Shown here one piece after another: positions 16,865 through 24,170 of a stretch of 25,309 nucleotides of DNA. Source of the DNA: Methanosarcinales archaeon (lineage in GTDB: Archaea; Halobacteriota; Methanosarcinia; DSM-18856; Methermicoccaceae); contig QMVI01000002.1 in NCBI GenBank assembly GCA_003661015.1, positions 1 through 25,309 on the forward strand, in the 5' to 3' direction. The stretch's first letter is position 1; every line of letters begins with the position of its first letter. The notes below the pieces were generated by a model that did not search any database, was not told the DNA's origin, and worked only from the letters and a program-made list of their open reading frames with translations. A program made the position numbers and the translations under genes.

Positions 16865-16877
16865 AAACAAAAAATCA
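16861..16877 (-). terminator. T-rich transcription terminator of hsp20
   Basis: Downstream of the hsp20 stop the minus strand reads GATTTTTTGTTTTTAT, a U-rich tract of the kind that ends archaeal transcripts. On the plus strand the pyrimidine-rich stretch 16877-16925 could likewise serve DUF123. Confidence 0.4.
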
Positions 16878-16905
16878 CTTTATTTCTATTTCACTTTACT
16901 TTACT

Positions 16906-17328
16906 TTACTTTATTTCTATTCTTTTGCCTTCAGATGCCTTCTTGGGTATTCTTACTTCGAGAACACCGTTGTTGAATTTTGCCTCTGCCCTTTCCTCAT
17001 CAACCTCAACAGGCAGTCTAATTGAACGCTGAAATCCGCTATACACACGCTCTCTGTACAGATAGTTCTCCTTCTCTTCACTCTTCTCCTCCTCACGCTT
17101 TGCAGATATCGTTAGCACATTGTCCGATATCGTGAGTTCAACGTCCTCCTTCCTCATACCAGGAAGTTCGGCGGTTATTATGACCTCATCGTCTGCATCC
17201 ACGATGTCTATGAGTGGTTCTCTGTACTCTCCTTCCCAGACAGGAGTTCTCTCAAGCCCATACAATACATCCTCAATCTCCTCCCTCAGTCTTCTGAGCT
17301 CATCAAATGGAGACCATCTCATGACCAT
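16906..17328 (-). CDS. hsp20: Small heat shock protein, Hsp20/alpha-crystallin family
   Basis: ATP-independent holdase chaperone. 140 residues: an N-terminal amphipathic helix (WSPFDELRRLREEIEDVLYG) and an alpha-crystallin domain with DADDEVIITAELPGMRKEDV, SDNVLTISAKRE and FNNGVLEVRIPKK, the GVLxVxxPK motif near the end. The C-terminal RIEIK supplies an IxI-type anchor. ATG 17328 is preferred: GGGGGTGA lies just upstream, and MVMRWSPFDEL is a common start; ATG 17322 is possible. The longer frame to 17469 runs into priS and is not supported. A palindrome and TATA box sit in front (see regulatory entry). TAA stop. Confidence 0.95.
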   Translation of the reverse strand: MVMRWSPFDELRRLREEIEDVLYGLERTPVWEGEYREPLIDIVDADDEVIITAELPGMRKEDVELTISDNVLTISAKREEEKSEEKENYLYRERVYSGFQRSIRLPVEVDEERAEAKFNNGVLEVRIPKKASEGKRIEIK

Positions 17329-17353
17329 CTCTCTCACCCCCAACTCATAGTTT

Positions 17354-17386
17354 ACAACTAAAAGTTGTGTAGTCTTTATATATAAA
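17354..17386 (-). promoter_or_regulatory. hsp20 promoter with palindromic operator candidate
   Basis: TTTATATATAAA at 17375-17386 is a perfect palindromic TATA box; transcription is expected about 25 bases downstream, near 17355. An inverted repeat ACAACT-AAA-AGTTGT at 17354-17368 lies between the TATA box and that start. Placement resembles archaeal heat-shock repressor sites (Phr type), but the regulator is not identified. Confidence 0.5.
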
Positions 17387-17395
17387 CTTTGTCTG

Positions 17396-18463
17396 TCATG
17401 CAATCTCTCCGAGCCCCCTCGCAAGCAGATACACAGCAACGTATTCTGGAACCTCCTCCTCACCCTCATCCAGCCTGAACTTTTTACCCGAGAGTTCCAC
17501 AGTTGTTTTTGACAGTATCTTCACTCTGACCCCCTCATCTGAAAAAACAATTGCCTCCTTCAACGGCTCGAATGTACGGATTTCATCTATGTCAAGCGGT
17601 GTGACCCTCAAACCGGTCTTTCCGTGGAGTGAGCCAGGAAGTCTTATCAGCCTTTTCACATCGGTGCTAACGGGCTCGTCAATCTCCACAGAGCATCTCT
17701 CGACACACCATTCAACCAGAGGTCTCATATACCTCTTTGAGAGAATTTTTTTGAAATCTTCATTTTCCATCTTGTTGTCTATCACATATCTTGCCCTTCT
17801 ACCATCCATTCCAAGATTTTCTTTCAACCACTGCAGAGCATCCTTTCTATCCATTGATACCAAGTGGCGATGCACTTTGTTTATACATGACATCAGCCTC
17901 CTTCTCCATCCCTCTCCAGCCATTTCGAGAACTATTCCAGTTCCCCGTATGTAATCCACTATCTCCCTTCTCTCAGGACTCCCAAGCGCCCTCACACACT
18001 CATCGTACACATGGACATGATACCCTCTCCCTCCTGAGAACACCACCCTCATGTTCTCGAATCCAAATTCTTTGGTGAGGATTGCAATTAACTTTAACAG
18101 CTCTTTTTTGACCATTTTTAGCATGGCGCTGTAGGTGGGCGGGACTTTCTTCAGGTGGTCTGCATCCAAATCGAATATCAGGTCTGCACCAAGCCACTCC
18201 TTTTCTGCCATCTTTGAAGCCATCGGATTCTTGTAGTACGCTGTTGAATAGTAGACATGGGCAGGACCTTCCCCTTCAAGATACAATTTTACCTCTCGGA
18301 AGGAGGGGAATCCCATGTGCCTCCTCATAACAAACCCTTCGCCAAATCTGACAAAGCCCCATTCTCTCATTTCGGGCTCTGGCGGAGGTGGGATTCTGGT
18401 CTGTGAGTAGTAGTGCCTGAATTTTTGGGTGAGAAAGTACTGGGTCTTCATGGAGGTATTCAT
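17396..18463 (-). CDS. priS: DNA primase small (catalytic) subunit PriS
   Basis: Catalytic subunit of the archaeo-eukaryotic primase, which makes primers with PriL. 355 residues. LIFDLDADHLKK (95-106) holds the catalytic Asp pair (D98, D100). VVFSGGRGYHVHVYDE is the nucleotide-binding S-G-G-R-G-x-H motif. PVSTDVKRLIRLPGSLHGKTG contains the conserved RLPGSLHGK block near residue 270. ATG 18463 overlaps the TGA of the upstream membrane-protein gene (ATGA), so they are probably coupled; ATG 18451 is an alternative. The start region YYSQTRIPPPPEPEMREWGF is family-typical. TGA stop. PriL is not in the window. Confidence 0.95.
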   Translation of the reverse strand: MNTSMKTQYFLTQKFRHYYSQTRIPPPPEPEMREWGFVRFGEGFVMRRHMGFPSFREVKLYLEGEGPAHVYYSTAYYKNPMASKMAEKEWLGADLIFDLDADHLKKVPPTYSAMLKMVKKELLKLIAILTKEFGFENMRVVFSGGRGYHVHVYDECVRALGSPERREIVDYIRGTGIVLEMAGEGWRRRLMSCINKVHRHLVSMDRKDALQWLKENLGMDGRRARYVIDNKMENEDFKKILSKRYMRPLVEWCVERCSVEIDEPVSTDVKRLIRLPGSLHGKTGLRVTPLDIDEIRTFEPLKEAIVFSDEGVRVKILSKTTVELSGKKFRLDEGEEEVPEYVAVYLLARGLGEIA

Positions 18464-19452
18464 GAGCTATCACTTTCCTCAGTGTATACGAGATACGCTG
18501 CGTTTATTGCCCCGACCAGCATGGGTGCGAGAAAGAAGCCAGCAATCCCACCAGCAATCCCCCCACCTATGAACGAGATGAAGAGCAGGAATGGATGCAC
18601 ATGTGTCTTCACACTCACAATATATGGTCTTGCAATAAGTTCGGTTGGTGCATATATCACGATGGACGAGACCACCAAAAACAGAATTGCGTCAGGAGTG
18701 CCAGCCACCAAGTACTTATACACTCCAACTGGCACGAGCACCATCACCCCTGAGAACAGTGGAACGAGTGATGCAATGAACATGAGCGAGGTGCATGCGA
18801 GCGGGTAAGGTACATCGAAGAATGTGAAGACTGCGAGAGAAAGAAAGGCAACCAAGATTGCTGAATAAAGACTGCCAACGAATATACCATTCAAAACATT
18901 GTCGAGTCTTTTAAAATAAAGATTTAAGAGTTTTGAAGGAGGCAATATCTTCATAAATGCCTCAAAAAGTGATTTTCCATCTTTTAGGAGGAAATAGCAT
19001 GATAAAATGGCAATGAAGAAGTTAATCAGAAGTAAGGCGATGCCCCAAGCATACTTCAGTGTGCTAACCTTCAGAAGTGTGGATATCAAAAGAGACAATG
19101 TGCTCTTCAAAACCTCTTCCAACCTTAACTCAAGCCAGTGGGGTACAGTAATTCCTGTGGTTGAAAGAGTAAAACTGGAGTAGTTGTTCAGCATATAAAC
19201 AAGAGCATCTATCATTTCGGCGATGCCAAAAGCGAGGATGGTTATCACCGGGACCACGATACACAGACTCGTTGTGAGAGATGACATTCTGGGAGAAAGA
19301 CCCTTTTCCATGAACCACCTCTTTAAGGGTCTGCCGATGTATGCAAGCACAAGCCCAATCACGATGCCATCTAGGAACGGGAAGAACACGTATAGGAGCA
19401 GTAGAATTGCAATCACCGATGCGAGAGTCAGAATCTTTTTGTCATCCATCAT
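18460..19452 (-). CDS. AI-2E transporter/PerM-family membrane protein
   Basis: Polytopic membrane protein of about 330 residues in the AI-2E exporter/PerM family (UPF0118); family members include autoinducer exporters and ion antiporters, and the substrate here is unknown. Seven or eight membrane segments are apparent, beginning ILTLASVIAILLLLYVFF and FLDGIVIGLVLAYIGRPL, with a soluble stretch near 120-150 and FISFIGGGIAGGIAGFFLAP in the C-terminal third, a family signature. GTG 19458, ATG 19452 and ATG 19449 are all open; the GGGTGA signal lies just before. A TTTAAAA element (19474-19480) is about 25 bases upstream. TGA overlaps the priS start, so the two are probably one transcript. Confidence 0.88.
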   Translation of the reverse strand: MMDDKKILTLASVIAILLLLYVFFPFLDGIVIGLVLAYIGRPLKRWFMEKGLSPRMSSLTTSLCIVVPVITILAFGIAEMIDALVYMLNNYSSFTLSTTGITVPHWLELRLEEVLKSTLSLLISTLLKVSTLKYAWGIALLLINFFIAILSCYFLLKDGKSLFEAFMKILPPSKLLNLYFKRLDNVLNGIFVGSLYSAILVAFLSLAVFTFFDVPYPLACTSLMFIASLVPLFSGVMVLVPVGVYKYLVAGTPDAILFLVVSSIVIYAPTELIARPYIVSVKTHVHPFLLFISFIGGGIAGGIAGFFLAPMLVGAINAAYLVYTEESDSS

Positions 19453-19473
19453 GCTCACCCTTTGGAGGAAATG

Positions 19474-19480
19474 TTTAAAA
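19474..19480. promoter_or_regulatory. Divergent TATA-like element, PerM-type gene / srp19
   Basis: TTTAAAA lies about 25 bases from the membrane-protein ATG (minus) and 34 bases from the srp19 ATG (plus). It is the only AT-rich element in this gap. Confidence 0.4.
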
Positions 19481-19510
19481 GGATTCCGAGAGTAGGAAAC
19501 TCGAAATGAG

Positions 19511-19786
19511 ATGAGATACGTTGTGTGGCCCGCATATCTCGATGGAAGATATACAAGACGTATGGGCAGGAGAATTCCAAGGAAGATTGCCTCAAAGGAT
19601 GTCAGTGTGGAGGAGGTCTTGGAAGCATCAAAGAAACTCGGCCTCGAGGCGGTTATTGAGGAGGATAAGAGCTATCCGAGAAGCTGGTGGGAACACTCGG
19701 GAAGGGTGGTTATCGAGACGAGTAAAAAGAAGTCGGAGGTTTTGAGGGAGATTGCACTGGAGATAATGAAGATGCGCAGGAGATAA
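19511..19786 (+). CDS. srp19: Signal recognition particle 19 kDa protein
   Basis: Binds helices 6 and 8 of archaeal 7S RNA and promotes SRP54 assembly for membrane targeting. 91 residues, typical for archaea. YVVWPAYLDGRYTRRMGRRI contains the WPAYxD and GRR-(I/V)P RNA-contact motifs. VLEASKKLGLEAVIEEDKSY and PRSWWEHSGRVVI match the family's second half. Basic C-terminus. ATG 19511 begins MRYVVWPAYLD, and a longer start has no support. TAA stop, followed by a T-rich convergent region shared with the PGI gene. Confidence 0.95.
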   Translation: MRYVVWPAYLDGRYTRRMGRRIPRKIASKDVSVEEVLEASKKLGLEAVIEEDKSYPRSWWEHSGRVVIETSKKKSEVLREIALEIMKMRRR

Positions 19787-19844
19787 GAGGCTGGTGCAAC
19801 CTTACTTTGATTTTAATACATTTTAATATTTTAATACAGCCTCT
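19786..19844. terminator. Probable bidirectional terminator between srp19 and PGI gene
   Basis: TTTTAATA occurs three times (19811-19818, 19821-19828, 19829-19836), T-rich on both strands in part. It is enclosed by an 8-base inverted repeat, AGAGGCTG at 19786-19793 and CAGCCTCT at 19837-19844. The two genes converge here. The long 43-base loop makes a stable hairpin doubtful; the T tracts alone could act. Confidence 0.4.
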
Positions 19845-20562
19845 CAAACATTTCGGTGTATTCTTGTGGGTGAGTTAGATACCGCAGTGTTCTTATTCCC
19901 TCATCACTCTTTACGAGAGAGTATATCTCCTTTGACTTGCTCAAACCAGCGAGGGGTGTGTTTGTGGGTTTGCAGAACCTTATCTGTGGAAGGTGTTCGT
20001 AATTCTCATTTGGTACGAACCCTTCCGTGGTTAGGTAATATGCCCCTCCCCCTCTTTTTTTGATGGGCTCATAATCGGATTCGAAGTCTCGTGCGACAAG
20101 GTTCGCCATTTTCAGAATCTTGTTCGATGAATTTATCGTGATATGTCCGTAGTTTGGTGGTATGAGGACTTTGTCTCCCTCATGAGCCTCAACCACTATC
20201 ACATCCTCAACCTTTCCATTGTTCTGTTTCTGGAAAAGATACACCGCCTCGCCCCTCAGTACCTCGTAAAGTTCGGTGTACGAAACATTCTCTCCCGGAA
20301 CGCGGGGATGAAAATGCCCCACAGTCTTCACATACTCACATCCAAGCATGTTTGGTGGGATGATTGTGATGTCGTACCTGAGCCCACTCTCCATCAACCT
20401 CTCTCTGTCTGTCTTTGAAAGAGAGAGGTCTCTGAACATGTAGTACAGTTCCATATCCATATCAGCTTGTTCGAGCCATTGCCTGTCATACACAACATCA
20501 ACCATCTCATTCAGTTTCCGTGGTGTGCCCTCGATAACTTTGTTTCCAAATTCAAGTTTCAT
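19831..20562 (-). CDS. pgiA: Glucose-6-phosphate isomerase, archaeal cupin type
   Basis: Interconverts glucose-6-phosphate and fructose-6-phosphate using a metal-dependent cupin fold unrelated to the common PGI. TVGHFHPRVPGENVSYTELY and EVLRGEAVYLFQ hold the first cupin motif with metal-ligand His and Glu; GDKVLIPPNYGHITIN is the second motif with the third His. IIPPNMLGCEYVKTVGHFH is characteristic of archaeal PGI. About 243 residues, longer than the 190-residue Pyrococcus form, with extra N- and C-terminal segments. ATG 20562 (MKLEFGN) is preferred; ATG 20568 and TTG 20571 are open. TAA stop. Other cupin sugar isomerases are a less likely alternative. Confidence 0.87.
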   Translation of the reverse strand: MKLEFGNKVIEGTPRKLNEMVDVVYDRQWLEQADMDMELYYMFRDLSLSKTDRERLMESGLRYDITIIPPNMLGCEYVKTVGHFHPRVPGENVSYTELYEVLRGEAVYLFQKQNNGKVEDVIVVEAHEGDKVLIPPNYGHITINSSNKILKMANLVARDFESDYEPIKKRGGGAYYLTTEGFVPNENYEHLPQIRFCKPTNTPLAGLSKSKEIYSLVKSDEGIRTLRYLTHPQEYTEMFERLY

Positions 20563-20584
20563 ACTCATCAATATGTAAGCAAAA

Positions 20585-20592
20585 CATTTAAC
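20585..20592. promoter_or_regulatory. Shared TATA-like element, PGI / aspS
   Basis: CATTTAAC is centred about 26 bases from the PGI ATG (20562, minus) and about 27 from the aspS ATG (20615, plus). A second TTTAAC at 20595-20600 is too close to aspS for a normal TATA box. Both genes lack a clear Shine-Dalgarno sequence. Confidence 0.45.
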
Positions 20593-20614
20593 ACTTTAAC
20601 ATTTCTTTGGTCGT

Positions 20615-21913
20615 ATGATGAGAACACACTACACATCTGAGATAACATCCGAAGATGCTGGAGAGGAAGTGGTGCTGGCAGGGTGGCTTCATGAGGTCAG
20701 AGACCTTGGCGGAATTTTGTTTCTGCTATTGAGGGACAGAGATGGAATAGCTCAGATAACGATGGTTACCAAGAAGACTGACCCAGAACTTGTGAATAAG
20801 GCAAGGAAGATACCGAGAGAGAGTGTCATAGTCGTGAGAGGGAGTGTAAAAGCCGAGCCAAAGGCTCCAAATGGGTATGAAATAATCCCAACTCACATAG
20901 ATGTGCTGTCAAAGGCAGAATCCCCGCTCCCGCTCGACCCAACTGGAAAAGTAGGCGCTGATCTGGATACCAGATTGGATGTGAGATTCATGGATACGCG
21001 GTCTCCCAGAACGTTTTCCATATTTGCGGTCAGGCATCATGTAATGCTTGCAACGAGGGAGTTTCTAACAGAGAAAGGGTTCATAGAGATTGCAACCCCG
21101 AAGATTGTTGCGGCTGCAACCGAAGGTGGAACCGCTTTGTTTCCACTCAGCTACTTTGACAGAGAAGCATTCCTGAATCAATCACCTCAACTGTTCAAAC
21201 AGATGATGATGGCTGGAGGATTCGATAGGGTTTTTGAGATAGGACCCATTTTCAGGGCTGAGGAGCATGACACAACCCGACATCTGAATGAAGCAACCTC
21301 GATAGACATAGAGCAGAGCTTTGTAACGCACCATGACGTGATGGGTCTGCTTGAGGAGTTGGTTGCATATGTTTATGAGAAAGTGAGTGAGAGATGTGAG
21401 AGAAATCTCAGAACGCTGGATATCGAACTGGACATACCGAAAACACCATTTGTGAGGATAACATACGATGAGGCAATCGAGATTGCAAGGGATGTTGAAC
21501 CATCGCTTGAATGGGGAGAGGATCTGACAACTGCTGCTGAAAAGAGGGTTGGGGAGGAGATTGGCGAACATTACTTCATAGTTGACTGGCCCACATCCAT
21601 CAAACCTTATTATTCTATGCCCTATGGGGATAAGCCAGAGATATGCAAGAGCTTTGATCTCATGCATCCGAAGATGGAGCTTGCATCTGGGGCACAGAGG
21701 ATTCATGAGTATGGACTTTTGAAGAAACGGATTGAAGAGCAGGGTCTGAATCCAGACAGCTTTGGCTTCTATCTCCAGGCTTTCAAATATGGGATGCCTC
21801 CACATGCTGGCTGGGGTATGGGTGTTGAGAGACTTCTCATGACCATGCTTGACCTCAAAAACATAAGAGAATGCATACTGTTTCCACGAGACAGAAAGAG
21901 GGTTGCACCATGA
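20615..21913 (+). CDS. aspS: Aspartyl-tRNA synthetase (probably non-discriminating, Asp/Asn)
   Basis: Class IIb synthetase charging Asp onto tRNA(Asp), and possibly tRNA(Asn) for later amidation. 432 residues, archaeal type without the bacterial insertion. The N-terminal OB fold holds VVLAGWLHEVRDLGG; motif 2 is FRAEEHDTTRHLNEATS; motif 3 is GWGMGVERLLM. In archaeal AspRS a Trp at the GW-x-(W/H) position goes with discriminating enzymes and His with non-discriminating ones. Here it is His, and the KAPNG loop also fits the relaxed type; this is inference from known family residues. ATG 20615 or 20618. TGA overlaps the argD ATG (ATGA), so they are coupled. Confidence 0.96.
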   Translation: MMRTHYTSEITSEDAGEEVVLAGWLHEVRDLGGILFLLLRDRDGIAQITMVTKKTDPELVNKARKIPRESVIVVRGSVKAEPKAPNGYEIIPTHIDVLSKAESPLPLDPTGKVGADLDTRLDVRFMDTRSPRTFSIFAVRHHVMLATREFLTEKGFIEIATPKIVAAATEGGTALFPLSYFDREAFLNQSPQLFKQMMMAGGFDRVFEIGPIFRAEEHDTTRHLNEATSIDIEQSFVTHHDVMGLLEELVAYVYEKVSERCERNLRTLDIELDIPKTPFVRITYDEAIEIARDVEPSLEWGEDLTTAAEKRVGEEIGEHYFIVDWPTSIKPYYSMPYGDKPEICKSFDLMHPKMELASGAQRIHEYGLLKKRIEEQGLNPDSFGFYLQAFKYGMPPHAGWGMGVERLLMTMLDLKNIRECILFPRDRKRVAP

Positions 21914-23064
21914 GAGATGAGGATGTATTCGAGCTTGAGAGCAAGTATGTGATGCCCACATATACAAGGCAGAAAGTCGTGTTTGTGAGGGGGAGGGGTG
22001 TTGTGCTGTATGATTCGCATGGAAGAGAGTATGTGGATTTTGTTGCGGGTGTGGCTGTGAATTGTTTGGGACACTGTCATCCGAAAGTGGTTGAGGCAAT
22101 ATGTTCTCAGGCAAGAGAGCTCATACACACATCCAATCTCTACTACATAAAACCTCAGGTGGAGTTGGCAGAACGACTCTGTGAGATTTCTGGCATGGAG
22201 AAGGTGTTTTTCTGTAATTCTGGTACAGAGGCGGTTGAGGCAGCGATAAAGCTTGCGAGGAAGACCACACGGAGAACAAGGTTCGTGGCATGTGAGCATT
22301 CTTTTCATGGAAGAACAATGGGGGCGCTATCTATCACCCACAAAGAGAGTGTTAGAAAGCCGTTTGAACCGCTCCTTGATGCAACGTTTGTTCCGTATGG
22401 AGATGAGGAAACACTCAAATCTGAGGTGGGGAAGGATGTTGCAGCCTTCGTAGTTGAACCGATTCAGGGAGAGGGTGGAGTCAATGTACCTCCAAAAGAG
22501 TATTTGAAGACCGCAAGAGATGTCTGTGATGATAGTGGAGCAATTCTGATATTTGATGAGGTGCAGAGTGGGATGGGCCGTACTGGAAGATGGTTTGCCA
22601 AGGAGCATTTCGGTGTCGAGCCAGATGTGATGACACTCGGGAAAGCGATTGGAGGTGGGTTGCCACTTGGAGCAACTCTCTCCACGAGAATCTCATTCGA
22701 AACGGGAGAACATGGCTCAACTTTTGGCGGAGGATTTATACCATGCAGAGCTGGTCTTGCGGTTATAGATGCGATAGAGGAAGGAAATCTGATAAAGCAC
22801 TGTGAGGAAATTGGAGAATATTTTTAGAAGGGGCTGCGCTCTCTGAGGAGTGTGCTCGGCAAAGATGTGTGTGAGGTCAGAGGGCTGGGTCTCATGCTCG
22901 GTCTCGAACTCGATTCAAAGTGCGATGATGTGGTTGATGCTGCATTTGAAAACGGACTTCTGTTCAACTGCACAGCTGAGCGTGTGTTGAGATTTGTTCC
23001 ACCACTCATAGTGGGGAAGGAACACATAGATATGGCTCTCGAGTTTCTGAGGTCTAATCCTTGA
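21910..23064 (+). CDS. argD: Acetylornithine aminotransferase, with one in-frame TAG
   Basis: PLP enzyme converting N-acetylglutamate semialdehyde to N-acetylornithine in arginine synthesis; archaeal members may also act in lysine synthesis. NSGTEAVEAAIKLARK binds the PLP phosphate, FDEVQSGMGRTG holds the Asp under the pyridine nitrogen, and TLGKAIGGGLPLGA holds the Schiff-base Lys. Codon 306 (22825-22827) is TAG after CEEIGEYF. The frame continues with KGLRSLRSVLG, EVRGLGLMLGLEL and VLRFVPPLIVGKEHID, the standard ArgD C-terminal domain, to TGA at 23062-23064: 384 residues, normal length. Stopping at TAG would lose the whole C-terminal domain. Second gene of an operon with aspS; argH is also in this window, in a different operon. 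Confidence 0.93.
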
Positions 23065-23084
23065 AGCTCTGATTATACCTTTGA

Positions 23085-24170
23085 TTACAGAACACCAAGT
23101 TCTGTCAGTCTTTCGGGGAGGTAAGTGTTGGTTACGTAGTCGAGTCCTTTTCCTGCAAATGCTTGTTGCTCTGCCTTTCTGTTGAGTTCGAGCTGAAGTT
23201 TTAACTGGTATCTCCAGTAGGGTGTGTTGAATCTGGGGTCGGTCAGCTCACTCTTCAACGCCTTTATGTCTTGGTCAGTCAGTTTGTCTGATGGAAGCTC
23301 GTATTTCTTTATATCCTCGGGTTGTACACCAACAAACATGGCTGATGGTGTTGCCATGTACTCTGAGAGATGTGCACTCTTTATTGCACCGTATGCTATT
23401 GAGGCATATATTCTATAACTCCAAGGGTCTCCATCTGTAAAAACAACGATCGGGATTCCAACCTCCTCGTTCAACCTCTTTAAAAGCCGTCTTGTGCTTC
23501 TGGCTGGCTGTCCTTTCAGATGAACGAGGAGAGCGTCGAACTTCTCATCGAAGCCGTTTTCTATAAGTCTCGCATACATACCACCAGTCTCTATGGCTAT
23601 CACGAACTTTGCATCACAGCTAACAAACTCAAGATTATCTACGTTGAAGGGAATTGGATATCCAGCCTCGCCCACATCATCCTGACAGTGTATCTTTCTG
23701 TCTCCCCTTCTCATATGTTCCCTGAGTTCGAGCGGTCCGAATATGGATGCACCATCCTCTTCTGGTCGCACATGGAATCTCTCTCGCTGAAGCTCAGTAA
23801 GTATTTCAATATCCTCTATCAGTCTATCACTTTCAAGCTGTTCTGAAAACTTTGCCAAGTCCCATCCTTCTGATATGTAGTAAAGCTCTCTCAGAGTGGA
23901 GCTTCTGTTTTTTTTCAAGTGCTCGTTTGTGAGAAAGTGAATCGTATAGACCATCCTCAGAAGATTCTTGGCACCCTTTACTGTTTTGAATGAGCGGACA
24001 CTCTCTCTATCACCGTATGTCCATACATTACTATCTGTGTTATGCTGAATGTTCTCTTTCGTCCTTGTTGGCAGTACTATGGACGGTACTTCTCCCCTCT
24101 GCATGTCCATATAGAGTTTCTCAACTATTTTTTTCAGTCTGTCCTCAGTTATCTTTTGCTCCTCAGCCAT
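23085..24170 (-). CDS. top6A: DNA topoisomerase VI subunit A
   Basis: Spo11-like cleaving subunit of the archaeal type IIB topoisomerase, which relaxes supercoils and decatenates with Top6B. 361 residues. STLRELYYISEGW (91-103) contains the catalytic tyrosine in the winged-helix domain, probably Y98 of the YY pair. The Toprim domain shows VIAIETGGMYARL (metal-binding Glu) and VVFTDGDPWSYRIYASI (DxD). C-terminal family block: YWRYQLKLQLELNRKAEQQA. ATG 24170 has GGAGGGG about 5 bases upstream and overlaps top6B by 22 bases. TAA stop. No in-frame TAG. Confidence 0.97.
   Translation of the reverse strand: MAEEQKITEDRLKKIVEKLYMDMQRGEVPSIVLPTRTKENIQHNTDSNVWTYGDRESVRSFKTVKGAKNLLRMVYTIHFLTNEHLKKNRSSTLRELYYISEGWDLAKFSEQLESDRLIEDIEILTELQRERFHVRPEEDGASIFGPLELREHMRRGDRKIHCQDDVGEAGYPIPFNVDNLEFVSCDAKFVIAIETGGMYARLIENGFDEKFDALLVHLKGQPARSTRRLLKRLNEEVGIPIVVFTDGDPWSYRIYASIAYGAIKSAHLSEYMATPSAMFVGVQPEDIKKYELPSDKLTDQDIKALKSELTDPRFNTPYWRYQLKLQLELNRKAEQQAFAGKGLDYVTNTYLPERLTELGVL

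Noticed and set aside
16906..17469. Longer hsp20 start at 17469
   Set aside because: It would overlap priS and cross the TATA box and operator palindrome; a strong Shine-Dalgarno sequence marks 17328.
21182..22114. 310-codon open frame on the minus strand opposite aspS and argD
   Set aside because: It lies antisense to well-recognised aspS and argD, has no family resemblance and has a composition typical of shadow frames.
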